NCBI GenBank assembly: GCA_003640385.1
Contig: RCAB01000119.1
Coordinates: 1-64,000, forward strand
Direction of reading: 5' to 3'
Source: Setaria digitata
Lineage: Eukaryota > Nematoda > Chromadorea > Rhabditida > Setariidae
Length of the DNA: 64,000 nt
Part shown: one piece after another, positions 15,948-27,449 of the stretch
Layout of the letters: each line of letters opens with the position of its first letter
Numbering within the stretch: the first letter of the stretch is position 1
The notes under the pieces: model-generated
What the model saw: only the letters and a program-made list of their open reading frames with translations
Told to the model about the DNA's origin: nothing
Databases searched by the model: none
Translations under genes and position numbers: made by a program

Positions 15948-16223
15948 AGCACATCGAACAACACTTTGGAAAAACGGCTGGAATGAATGGCGAAACGGTA
16001 CGGCTAACGTCTCACCTAGAGCATAATTTCACTGTGTTTAACGTGACAAAAAAAAGTTGAGTAATAGAACCATGAACAAAGGGGAATTTAATTTGGTATT
16101 AATTAGTTAGATTTTCTTTAATTGAATGAATGATCATTTATTTTCGTGTAACATTTGGGAAATTTTTTTCAGCTGTGCTTCGGATTACAATTTGAGAACA
16201 GAATGATTCAAAATGATGACTGA
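15948..16223 (+). CDS. Unidentified coding island, possibly two 3' exons
   Basis: After TTTTTTCTAG a frame opens at 15948 that reads sensibly (EHIEQHFGKTAGMNG and onward) to a possible donor at 16034. After TTTTTTTCAG a second piece at 16173-16223 would continue it in phase and end at a TGA. Base composition is richer in GC than the flanks. I cannot identify the family and see no upstream exon that must precede it, so this could be the tail of a small gene, a pseudogene fragment or chance. Confidence 0.25.
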
Positions 16224-18288
16224 CATTGAGATAAAGTGTCGTGTAACAGATGTAGCTTGGGAGGTGAATAAATTCGAATTATTTTTACATTAGAGAGTCA
16301 TTTTTGTTTTTCTTTCTTTGAACTGGCTAAATCTCTCGGTAAATCTTTCCAAATTCGGTACTGCAATAGTTAGAGGAAATTATATATGTACTCTTTGAAA
16401 AACTTTCATTGTCGAGAAACTAGTTCGTCCACTAGATGGAGCAATTGATAAACACCAGAAAAACTAAGTTTGAAAGGTCTTTGAAACTTTGATTCAATCT
16501 ATCCTTGAAGAAAATTTATCTATAAATCCAAAAATTATTTGATTAAAATATTTAGAAAAAATATGCAACTGTACAGCGAATCCATTATTACACTTAATTG
16601 ACGAGTAAAGCACTAAAGATTAAACACCACTACAAAAAATGCACGCTTGAATGGGATTTTTTAATGACAAGAGAGGCACATCAGTTTTTAAAACAAATAG
16701 ACCTGCTTCCTCTCTATTTAACTGATTAAAAAAAACTTCCGGATGAGATGCTTCGTTTTTCAGTTTTGTAACACAAAGGAAAAAAAAGCCAAAATTAAAA
16801 AACAATGGAAAGAAAGGCCAGTGAGTGGATGGGAAGCTGCTACTGTGGCAAGAAATAAAACACTATTTCCAGTTGATCATCAAATGAACAATTAATTAAT
16901 TCACTGTTACACAAAAGCATGCTCTTAAACAATTTTAAAACAATTTTTTGAGGGAAGAGAAGACAGAAAACTTGAATTCGGAGTAATCATATGATTCATT
17001 TGATATTATTTAATAATGTTAAACAATTTCCCACGTGATCAACTCAATTCGACAAAAATTTCTGAAAAAATTTAGATTCCAAAGTTGCCTCACCCTGGTT
17101 TTGTTCATTTTTCACATAACATACAGTTATTGATTGGAACAACTTTACATTCTACTGCCCTGGATTGTGAAAAATGATACAATCAAATAAACTTATTTAC
17201 AATTCAATCTCATACTTCAAAGGAAACTGTGAAAACTTTACACTAACAAAGATAACTGGCTTCCTTTTGGACATCTGACTACTGCACAAGATAGCAGGTC
17301 TTCCAAATTCAACTTTATTGAACTTTGACTCTAACTATCTGCATCATTATTAATTTCATTTCATAACTGACAGATTGAAAACTGCAGAGGGATTTGATGA
17401 AGTTATATATTGAATTCTTTTTAGTGCCAAATCGAAGCTTAAAAAACAGTGCTCAAAATGCTAAAAAGTCGTATCTCAGAGAAAAATTTATATTCAACTC
17501 TCAATTCAAGACACTGAAACCATTTTTAAAAGTAACTTATATAAGGATGCACTATTACTCCATCGCCAGTTCTTTCAACATTATTTCATTGAAGCTGAGA
17601 AATCAACAGACAATTAGCTTAAAATGAAATAAAATCTTCAGCTTCCCGGTTTTTAATATTAGCCCTAACATGTACGAAATATAAGCAATGTTGATTTGGT
17701 GGAACTATATGTCGAACTATAAACATCACTAAAAAAGGCAAAAAATTTGAAAACAACAGTAACTCGTAGAACAACTGAAATAGAAGGGGAACATCACCAA
17801 TTCATAGAGAATCATTTTCAGGAAGCTTGAGGACTTTGAAGACTAAGATGTTTACAGCTCGATATTTACCCTGAATGAAGAAGAGAGGACATTACTCAAA
17901 CTATATTCTAGTGCATATAAAACTGGAAAACCGACATAATGAAAATGAAAACTTTGCTCATTTAATCTGACTACTGCTATTAATTACTGCTGTTCTCCTT
18001 CTCTCTTAATTTTGTATGACCCGACAGGTAAAGAGTAAGATTCAGGATAAACCGATGATATTTTCCACTTCCAAAAGACAACGGAAAGATTGGAAGCTTT
18101 ATTTGAAAAACCAACGAATTTTTCATATTGAATAATAGAAACCCACATTTAATCCCCGAACAATGACTTAAATAAGGTGTGGATAAAAATAATCTTTAAA
18201 ATCTGACATTATTAAAGAGATGAATCCCAAAGTAAAATCAATCCCAATTTCATGAAATGGTCAAAATACAGTACAACAGTATTCTTAA
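16224..18288. other. Intergenic region, nothing recognised
   Basis: AT-rich sequence between the coding-like island and the 3' end of the transposase-derived gene. Isolated open frames such as the one at 17394-17627 lack splice signals and family resemblance. Confidence 0.5.
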
Positions 18289-21200
18289 TTAATATATCTC
18301 CTGTTTCAATGTTGTAAGTGCGCTCTTCAATCGTTGATCTTCTGGCTGAAGAAAAAAATCAAATTAAATTAAGCAAACAATTTAAATTTCAGAAACAGTT
18401 GTCTTCCTGAGAATGAAGATATGTTTCGGTAAACAAAAACTTCCCATCTGCTTCCTATACCACTACAGTAAAAACCACTATTAAGCCTTCTGATTCGATT
18501 TGGTGAGGCAGCTTGGTTATGACCAGTCAACAAATTTCTCTTCAATCACTCAAATTTAGTCGAAGAAAGCTAAAGTTTCAACGTAAGGAGAAAATAGCTA
18601 ACATAACACTAGCGATGTGACTGCAACGCTGCCTTAGTCCACAGCTGCAATACCACTGCAATGAATCGAGATCATCACGATGTGTTGCCTCTACAACATG
18701 CGGCGAACCATCCCTAGCTCGAACTGCAAACGTCATTGGACTAACGAGACGTACATACGTGCTGAAAAAAAAAAGTTAAATGCAGTTGACAAAATTTTTA
18801 AAGAAATTTGAAAGGGAAAATAATTCTCACTTTCTAGAAAATGGCAAACGCGAATCATCGACATCGATAATAAAATCATAATTTGAACCAGGATGTCCTT
18901 CCCAGAACAGAGAACTGCAAAAGATAGTTAAAGATTGATTTAATATGAAAAAAAAAAAAAAAAAATCCATCATAAAAACACACGCAGGGTAGGATTAAAA
19001 ACAGTCGCAGCATCCTGATACTACAAAATGATGGAAATAATTAAATCTTTAACTACCTCGTAGACGGTAAGTCAATTTGACTTGCAAGAGCCGTAGGATT
19101 TTGATACTCGTTATCGAGACAAGTTGATAATATTGAACCATCATTTATTCCGTCATGCGACAACCGTTTGTATGGGCGATTTGGACACATGCTGAATGCG
19201 GTCATCACGATATTTTCCATCGCCGGTGCGTATGGTAACTTAGGCAGCTGAACAAAGCAAAAAAAAAAAAATACTCATAAGTTTGAACTGCAAAGTACAT
19301 GAAATATGAAAGAAAATAGTGCAAAATGGATCCACATAAGGTAGTTGTTTGTTTTCATATCCAAACAACAAATCTTCGAATTTATTGAAATTAAGCTCCA
19401 AAATTTATTCAACAATTATAACACCTTCAAATGACTCTGCTGAAAGCGCTCCCTGTAGCATTTCTTCAGTCGCCACGCACCTGATTGGTGTAATCCAGCG
19501 ATAAATAACCTTCGATATGCATTTGACAACAAAAACAATGATATAACAATAGTATCGAGTATAGCGTTACTATCGCAAAGTTGCGAAACAAGCTGGAAAA
19601 TAGAATATTAAAATTTAAAACTAATTCAAATATCTTTATTAGTTTCATGAATGAGCAAAAAAAGTGATCTTAAGCTTCGCTATACAAGAAAATTCCACAT
19701 ATATATTTTTTAAATAACATAATGATTACCTTACTTAAACCTTTACACGGTCGCCAAGTTATACCTTTGTCAGCATCTGGCACACCACAGCTCTTCAAAT
19801 GCCATATGGAACTCGTAAACTTAAAATCTGCCCAAACATTATCAAAATAACTGTACACATCAGGTCGTTCCGTATAACGTTTGCATGCACTTATTTTTCC
19901 CCACATCTACAACAAATTCACATGCATCAGGTTTCAAAGTTAAACTGAGGTTTATCTTCTATAACAGCCAATTTCTGTCCCTTTCAGCCAATGATTAACC
20001 TTTTTTATGCAAGCTACAAGAACGAACCTCTAGATGAGGTTCAAAAAACTATGCGTAATCTTACTTCATCGAAAAGTTTCTCGTAGGTACAACTCATCAA
20101 AATATTCATGTCACTGGCATATTCGTTCAGATTAGCTCCTCCAAAAATAGTCTCAATATAACTGAGTTTGACTCTTTTGAAATCATCCCAGCACCGGATA
20201 TGCTCAGCAACCTAAAATCTTTCAGCTAGTTTACAAAAAGAGGTCTGGAGCTGAGTTTTTTTTTTTTTTTTTAAACTCCGCGAAATTTAACAAAACCACC
20301 TAGAAACTCTAAAATTCAGACTAAGTTGATTTGGTAACTAAGTTTACAGAAGAAGTAAAATTACAAAGAAAAATGAACCGGAAAAGCATCTGAGTTGAAG
20401 CAGAGACTTTGGCCTGTGATAATCACAAAACGTCCATTAAGGAGCTCATTAAATCTATCATATAATGTTGACAGAAAACTGTCATGATCATCACAGCGAT
20501 CCGGTGAAGCAGTCGAACTGATCATGAAAGCTATAGGCAATACCTGGTCGCCTACAACGGAAATTTAGATTTTTATAAAAAATGTATTAATTTTCTTGAA
20601 GAGGGAAGCAAAGATCTGTTTAGAAAAAAATATTCAGCGACAAACAAAGTAAGCATTACAAATTTAACCTTCGAAAAATGGATGAATAAAGGCAAGAGTG
20701 GAAAGATGGTAATCCACAGTGACCGGTTCGGTATGGTAGAGAAGTTGAACAGTACGAAACGGAGTGCCTTGTTGTAAATAACCTGCCACAGCAATAAGCT
20801 GTTCTACCAACGGATAACAAAATAAATAAACTACAGTTACTCCAGAATCATCGAACTCAACTCGTTCCACAAAGGTTTCCTCATTCTCATACTGCAGTAC
20901 AAATAATAAGAATATGTATACCAAACACACAAAAATGTAAAAGATAAATAAAATAAACTAAAGTGTCAAAAAAAAAACCTTTGAAACTAAATATAACTCA
21001 GGAATACTTGAATAAGCAACAATTCCAAACGCAAGCTTTACCGGAAGGACAAAAAAATCGACGTACCAGCAACTGCCTTTGAAGGCTTTGAATATTAGAC
21101 AATAAAGTTTGACGATATTTATTTCGCTCTTCTTCAGATGACTGTTCATTCAGCAGAGATAATGGAAGGAGATGTAAAGAATGCAAGTCCTCCACTCCCT

Positions 21201-22776
21201 GCTGTGCTTCACTGTATGCTAACATAGCCATAGGATCATTGTTCCGCATACACTATAAAAATCATTTCACTAAATACCTAAACGATGAATTGGATGATAC
21301 ATATTGAGCAACAACCATATTTGATCGATTTCGAATAAATACAGAATTTTCTTAGAAAAACTGCCTTTTGTTGTCAGATTTCAACAATCATTTATAGATA
21401 CTACGAAACAGTTGCAGAATAATGGCTGTTTGTATTTCAATATACATATTTATCAATTTTAGGATTCTAACCCTAGCCGAAACTTCCGCTGCATGTTTTT
21501 CATCACCAATATAATGCATGACCATTATACCATAATTTTCGCCTTTCAAGGAAAAACGATATTTTCTGAAATTATTGTCGAAAAAGTGAAACTTCTTAGA
21601 TATCGCGCTTTTCAAAATACAAATAAATGAATGTAGATATTTCACAACATCTAACAGATGAATTAGGTACTTCACAAGTAACATGTTTGAAGCTGAAATA
21701 AGGAACATGAAAAATAATGAAATGATAATAACGATTAAGTAGTTTTCGAATTAAATAAGCATACTTGAAACTCGGGTCTCCAGCCGGATTATTCGGATCG
21801 TACAGAAAATGATATGTGCGTACCAGTCTATTGCCAACACTCTGAATCAATTTCACACCTTTTGAGCGACCCCAGCGATAACCATCATTGTGAAGAGCAC
21901 GATTCTGGTCAATTCTGAAACATCTTTCTAAAACATCAGCTGTTTTAGTTATAGTAGAAATTAAAGCAAATATGGGTTTAAATGCAACGGCTGAAATATC
22001 GAGCAAAACACGAACCCATGACAGTCGTATACAATTATCGTTCCTCCTACGGGTCTCAACTTCGGCATATCCAAACTGATGATAGACGGATCTCTCTTCG
22101 CTCGACCTGAAGACAATAAAATATTGCAAAAAAAGAGACAGTACCACTTTTTGGCTGTTCGAAAAAAAGAACAATAAATGTATTACTCTAAAACCAATCA
22201 TACACCTTAAACTTACGGATGAGGTCAAGATAAAATCGATAAGGGTATAGACGCTGATGACCCGTGAAACAGAAATGAGGATTGTTTGGATTGGGTGCCA
22301 ATTCTTGTTCTTTTCTTACGCTATATGAGGTTGACTTCCCATAAGTATAGTTTTTACGAACTATCTCGCTCGGCCAAATACGCCGATCAATTCGCCGAAT
22401 AGCATACGCTGGCGTTGTAATGCGGCGGATTTTCATTACTGGCTGATTTTCGTCCTCGTCTTCATCAATTTCTCTGAAACATGACATTTTCTTCCAAAAT
22501 GAATAACTCAAAACTTAGAGGGAAAAAAAGTATCTTGGAAACAAATGAAATTATTTGCGGTAAAATTTACCGTTTACAGAGTTTGATTTTACTCGTTGTT
22601 GGTGTCGTTTCCTGAGGAAAGCTGGGTGTTGTATCACCCTCAACATCGACCAACTCATGCACTCCATTGTCACCTATACCACCTCCCACGTCAACATCTT
22701 CCGATGGCTCTTCCAATGCAGTGGTAGCTGAACGTCGTCTCAGTGCTGGACGTAAATTCTTATTTCCTCCCGGCAT
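18289..22776 (-). CDS. MULE transposase-derived protein with WRKY/GCM1-like and SWIM motifs
   Basis: Fifteen exons join in phase: 22571-22776, 22217-22473, 22016-22106, 21765-21914, 21472-21565, 21067-21252, 20669-20891, 20379-20551, 20065-20211, 19730-19906, 19425-19592, 19057-19247, 18831-18914, 18608-18761, 18289-18345, giving about 785 residues. An acidic N-terminus is followed by DGYRW (195-199), then a basic stretch, an RTYH motif (217-220) and DEKH (256-259). This order resembles a WRKY-GCM1 zinc finger, but most expected ligands are missing. Residues about 375-470 follow the MULE transposase pattern (GDQVLPIAFMISS at 403-415; FVIITGQS at 444-451; EHIRCW). The expected catalytic Asp positions read HT (381-382) and TG (448-449). 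A SWIM motif C-x-C-x5-C-x-H lies at 754-764, the usual C-terminal position in MULE proteins. An acceptor 20 bases before the ATG suggests trans-splicing. I infer a domesticated, catalytically inactive transposase acting as a nuclear DNA-binding factor. The gene structure is firm; the domain assignment is moderate. Confidence 0.7.
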
Positions 22777-24164
22777 CGAACCACCTTGTCTTATGCTGCA
22801 AATGAAAATGATTCCAAATAGCTGTGCTTGAAAATTCTCTTTATTTATATCATCTCAATGATACTAATAAAGAGAATTTAAATAAAATACAAAGAACTTT
22901 AATCAACCAACCCATGAATCTCAAATGTGCCGCACTCTGCACCCACTCAACATCCCCACAATGAGAACCATTCATATGCAAAGTGCGCACAAGCCATACG
23001 GCCACGGGCCGTCCAATCTTTGGCTATGGGCCGTACTCAATGAAAGTTCTTCCAAGCTCCGCCTACCACGCACGCTGTCTTCTCTGCAGTTTCTGCTGCT
23101 GTACTGCTGCCTCATTTAGTAGTGAGATCTCCACTTTGTATGTGCTATTTCGCTGCTGAAGGAAATTATCCATGGTGAATTTTTGCGCCCTTCTGTGTTT
23201 GTTGACTTTCCGGGTTATAAATCCGGTTGAAGCGGAGATTTTTGCTCGGAGTTTAGAAGCATGCTTAATATTTGAAGTGGAAATGTAGGGAATTAAGAGA
23301 AGTCGATGCTATAACACGCAAATATATCACTCACCCAGTAAATATACGGAACTTTGGGAGTGTTTATGAAGAATGATGCTACTTTAAGGCTGAAATTACA
23401 GGTAGAGTTAGCTATCATGTTCATTTACCTATTTATCCGACCACTGTAAGAAATGTTTCCTATCAGTTCTCGTTCTTTCATTCGTCACAATTGTTCTTGT
23501 CGTTGAGACTATTTTGAAACTTGATTGTGCAGAAAAATTTCTCCATTCGGAAACACGATACTTCAATTTTTTTCCCCCAGATGATTACGACTCATACATT
23601 CTTTTCAATTCCTGATTTAAGTGTTTTAAGATTTCATTAACTCCTTTTTCTAATGATTTAGTGTTATACCGCACTCTAGTTCTTGCTGTTGAGACTAAGA
23701 ATTGCTTCAATTTGATTGGTGACACTGTTGTGTTTGATTCACTTATACTCCTTTATAACTGTTGACATCATAGAGACAAAGTGACATGCACGGTATTTGT
23801 AGTAATGCAAGACTAGTACCTCAAATGTCATAATTTTTGATCAAACAGATTGCACCGGTGATTATAACTGTATGTGAAGGTCAAGATCCTTTTTTATGTT
23901 AAGATAAATGGCCCTCTTCCTCTTTTTCTCTGCTTCTTCCTGAACACTAAAAAGTTTAAATGTCGAGATGATTATCTTCCTTATCTATTTCACGAAATTA
24001 TGGCTTTTGTGGTCGGCAGAATGTTTCTCATGTCTAAACTTCCTTATAGATAGCAGTTCCGATGTTTTGTGATAGATCGATATTTATTGTAATTCTCATG
24101 TACTGATTTATCGCAATTTGTTGCATGCTTGTGGTTTTGATGGCAAGGTGGTTTATCCTGCAAG
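22777..24164. promoter_or_regulatory. Divergent intergenic region with GC-rich core
   Basis: This is the space between two divergent genes. Its left half (about 22920-23110) is strikingly GC-rich for this window and carries the short hairpin ACGGCC-AC-GGGCCGT and a second GGGCCGT. It probably includes a shared promoter. The remainder is ordinary AT-rich sequence. Confidence 0.4.
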
Positions 24165-26696
24165 ATGAAAAGAATTTGGAGATCATTTTTACGACCGGTG
24201 AAAAGTCAGAATTATCAGCAGAAAGCGATTGAATATGCTGAAGAAATGGAGAAAACTGGGGTTTGTTTTCATCCTACTAGTAGAGCAGTACTATCATTAA
24301 CATGTTTGAAGCTTTACTGTTAAATAAATTTTATAAAGAAATCTAAAGGAGCAGCTTCATTAATTTTGGTGTGAATTATGTGAGTTATGCTTATAGTAAT
24401 ATTTTATACATCGTTTTCTTTCAGAAATTAAGGTTGTAGAGGATAATTTTTGATACATGCACGTTTTTAGATTTTTAGATTTGAGCTGTTTTCGATTTTT
24501 ATTGTTTAGAAAATTTTCATCCCTCTTCCCGCAGTTTTGTAATTTTATTTATTATCTGCTGTAGTTGTATATGTATACAACTATATGTAGGTGGTTCCGA
24601 ATTGCTTTCGCATGTATTATATTTATTTTTCACTTCATCAATAATTTCAGGCCAGAACTGTGCAGAGATTTCTGTGATTAGAAATTTTATGCAATTAAAA
24701 CATTGAAATCGGTCTGCTTTAGCACATTTATCTAATTCAAAGAGTGCTTAGTTTCAGACTATCCATCGAGCTCCACGACATCCAACAGATCAAAAATATT
24801 TTCAAAAAGCGCAAGCCGACGAGAGAATTAGTGAGGTATAAATGGCATATTAAAAAAGAATGTTTTTTTTTTTTTACTTTTTTAATTTCACGTCGGTTTT
24901 TGGTGAATTATTTGTTTACTGTTGCACAGAATAGTAAAAAGCGGTTTTCATAATTGTTTTTGTTGTCGTACCATATTACTCTGTGAAAAAAAAAAAAAAA
25001 AATTTATATATATATATATGTACCAAGATTTTTGTTCTTTTAGGAGATAAGAAAACGGAACGATGTTTTGATAGACAATATGAACAAAATCTCAGTGATC
25101 TCTTCTGGACCGAAAGATCGCTGGACACCAACCAAGTATTGTTTTTCTTCAGATGCTGCGTAACCAAAAAATTAACATTTTTTCATGCTCTCCACTACTA
25201 TACATACATATTGTAGAGATTTGCAATCAAAGGATACGGAATGGGTTCATAGGAATGACCAAATATGGGAATTCGGATTTTATGAACCTGCACCAGAAAA
25301 AATACCAAAGGGAAAACTAATGTTTCGCGAAGCTCTTGAGGCAAGTTATTCATTCTGTTTTTTCTTTTTTTTTTAATATAAAGAAACAGGGTCAAATTTA
25401 TAGCAGTATACAACATTCCCAGTTTTTTTCTGTTTTGTTCATGGCCTTGCTATTTTAATGCTTAAATTACATTAAAGTTCTAGAAAATGGCATTGTTTCT
25501 ATCACCATCACTCCTTTTCTCTCTTTGCAGTTGAAAAACTAATTTACATTATTTGCAGATCCTTCGCGTACAGTGCGACAAAGATTTTGTATTAAAGTTG
25601 GATAGGGAAAAGAAAGATGCATTACTACCACAGATTTTAGAAAATTTGGAAAAACATCCGGTAGTGTCATACAGTTTTTTATATTCCGATTCGGTGCATA
25701 TTAAATGTGTGGTAGCAATAGTGTCAATTTGTGCATTTTATAGGCTATGCAGAGGATTGACGAAGAAGCTTTAGGCACAATTTGGAAATATTTTAGACCA
25801 TTCGAGCGGAAGGAACAACAATATGTATGATTTCACCTACACATTTCCTTTTTTACATTTTCAGCTTATTAATTTTGCTTCATTTACTACAGTTGTCAGT
25901 ATAAATTTAAGTAATTGAAGTTTACTAAGTTCTCTGCAATAATTTTCTCCACATTGGTAGAACATATTGTAGCTAAATATGTAAATTTGTAATCGGGGTG
26001 ATATCACAATATTTATGAATGAAATAATCAAAACGTCGTGCTGGAATTACGTGTGTGAAGTTTCTGTTTAGGTTAAATTTCACGATTAAAGAAACTTTTA
26101 TTTCCTAAAATGTAAAACTTTTCAGTGTATTCAGTTTTTTTTTTTTCAATTTTCAGACTGTAAGCAGAAAAGATGTGGATGAACTTTGCAATGAAATGCT
26201 TGGATTCCATAAAGAACCTAAAATTCCAACGCTGGAAGACATAAGGAAGAAAAAGAATCAAGAGCTGGAAGAGGAATTACATACTCGTTTGGAAGGAAAT
26301 GCTGTGAGTTGGATTCTGTTTTAACCTAATGGGACTTTTTTACTTATTTACAGACTCATTTTTCTTTTATTATATTCATCTCAAGCAGATTCTCTTTCTT
26401 TTTTTTTTTTAGAGTGAAGAAGAAAAAGAAGAGCTTGAAAGATTTATGAAAGCGAAGGAATTAAAGGCAAAAGAGGATATACGCCTTTCACAAGAACTGA
26501 AGAAGGTAGGTGCTGTTTTACTTCCTCACTTAATGGCATCTGTAGTGATTGAGAATGATGAGGAATAATGTTTTATGATTTCCACTTCAGAAATTGTTCT
26601 GAAAAATTTTTGCAGCTTGGTCTTATGAGTGGAAACGAAGAAGTTAAAACAGTTAAGGATGATATCGAAAAGCGATGTTCAAAGCAAGCGAAATGA
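24165..26696 (+). CDS. Conserved-looking protein of unknown function, possibly mitochondrial
   Basis: Nine exons join in phase: 24165-24260, 24758-24835, 25044-25135, 25217-25340, 25559-25660, 25744-25824, 26157-26303, 26413-26505, 26616-26696, giving 297 residues. The N-terminus is basic and lacks early acidic residues (MKRIWRSFLRPVK), as in a mitochondrial presequence. Next come SSGPKDRWTP and WVHRNDQIWEFGFYEP, then a helical, highly charged C-terminal third rich in E and K, probably a coiled coil. I do not recognise the family. A mitochondrial ribosomal or assembly protein would fit its size and composition, but that is a guess. The fourth intron starts with GC rather than GT (GAG|GCAAGT at 25341), which is the only way the frame closes. 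It lies upstream of the tRNA thiouridylase on the same strand. Confidence 0.78.
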
Positions 26697-26977
26697 GTAA
26701 TAATGACCGGATATTGTATAATTATTCATTAGGTGTTCTATGTCTTTATATATTTCGATGTTTACAAGCTAATGTTACAGTCAGTAAAGAATTCCAATAT
26801 ACAAAATTTGTTCTTTGTTTCAAATCATATTAACCAGCTGTGCCTCTCACTATGCTTATAGCTATACATATACAGCAAAAATAAATTGAAGGCTTATAAT
26901 TAAAATAATTGAAAAGAAAGTCAGTGGGACAGTGGTCCACCGTAGTCGAAAGAAGTCCCAGACAAAAGAAACCAGGA

Positions 26978-27008
<31 letters not shown>

Positions 27009-27449
27009 AATATTATTTAAAGCAGCAAAATCATTCATTGCTGAATGAAACTATGGTGTATCATGTCATATAAAGTTTATTAGCAGTGAAAAGTAGAATA
27101 AATAGTGATATCCAACATGATTAAGGGGAATGTCTCGTAGTTCTTCACGTGTCTTTGTCGGTTGTGCGTGATGATATGTGGAACACAAAGATCAGTGTTT
27201 TAAAAGAAGCCTTTTAGTCTCGTCATCAGAAATATTTCGATTAATTTGTGAGCTGACAGCTGGCTGAGATGTTAGCGATTTATAATGAGCAAACTTTTAG
27301 ATCATCTTTGTTAGCATACTAGCATACTTTGCGGTAAAGTTTATTAAAGACGTCCACTTTCTCGTAATCCTACTTATTTTTATGTTGTCATATTCTCGTT
27401 TCTTCAGATTAATTCTTCAAATGAATGTTTGACAATAAATCTGATACTA
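26697..27449. other. Intergenic region between two same-strand genes
   Basis: 3' flank of one gene and 5' flank of the next. It contains an ATATATAT tract at 26973-27009. No coding segment is seen. Confidence 0.6.

Noticed and set aside
21600..21720. Exon-like frame ending in SSVRCCEISTFIYLYF
   Set aside because: It cannot join in phase with its neighbours in the transposase-derived gene, whereas skipping it gives a continuous product.
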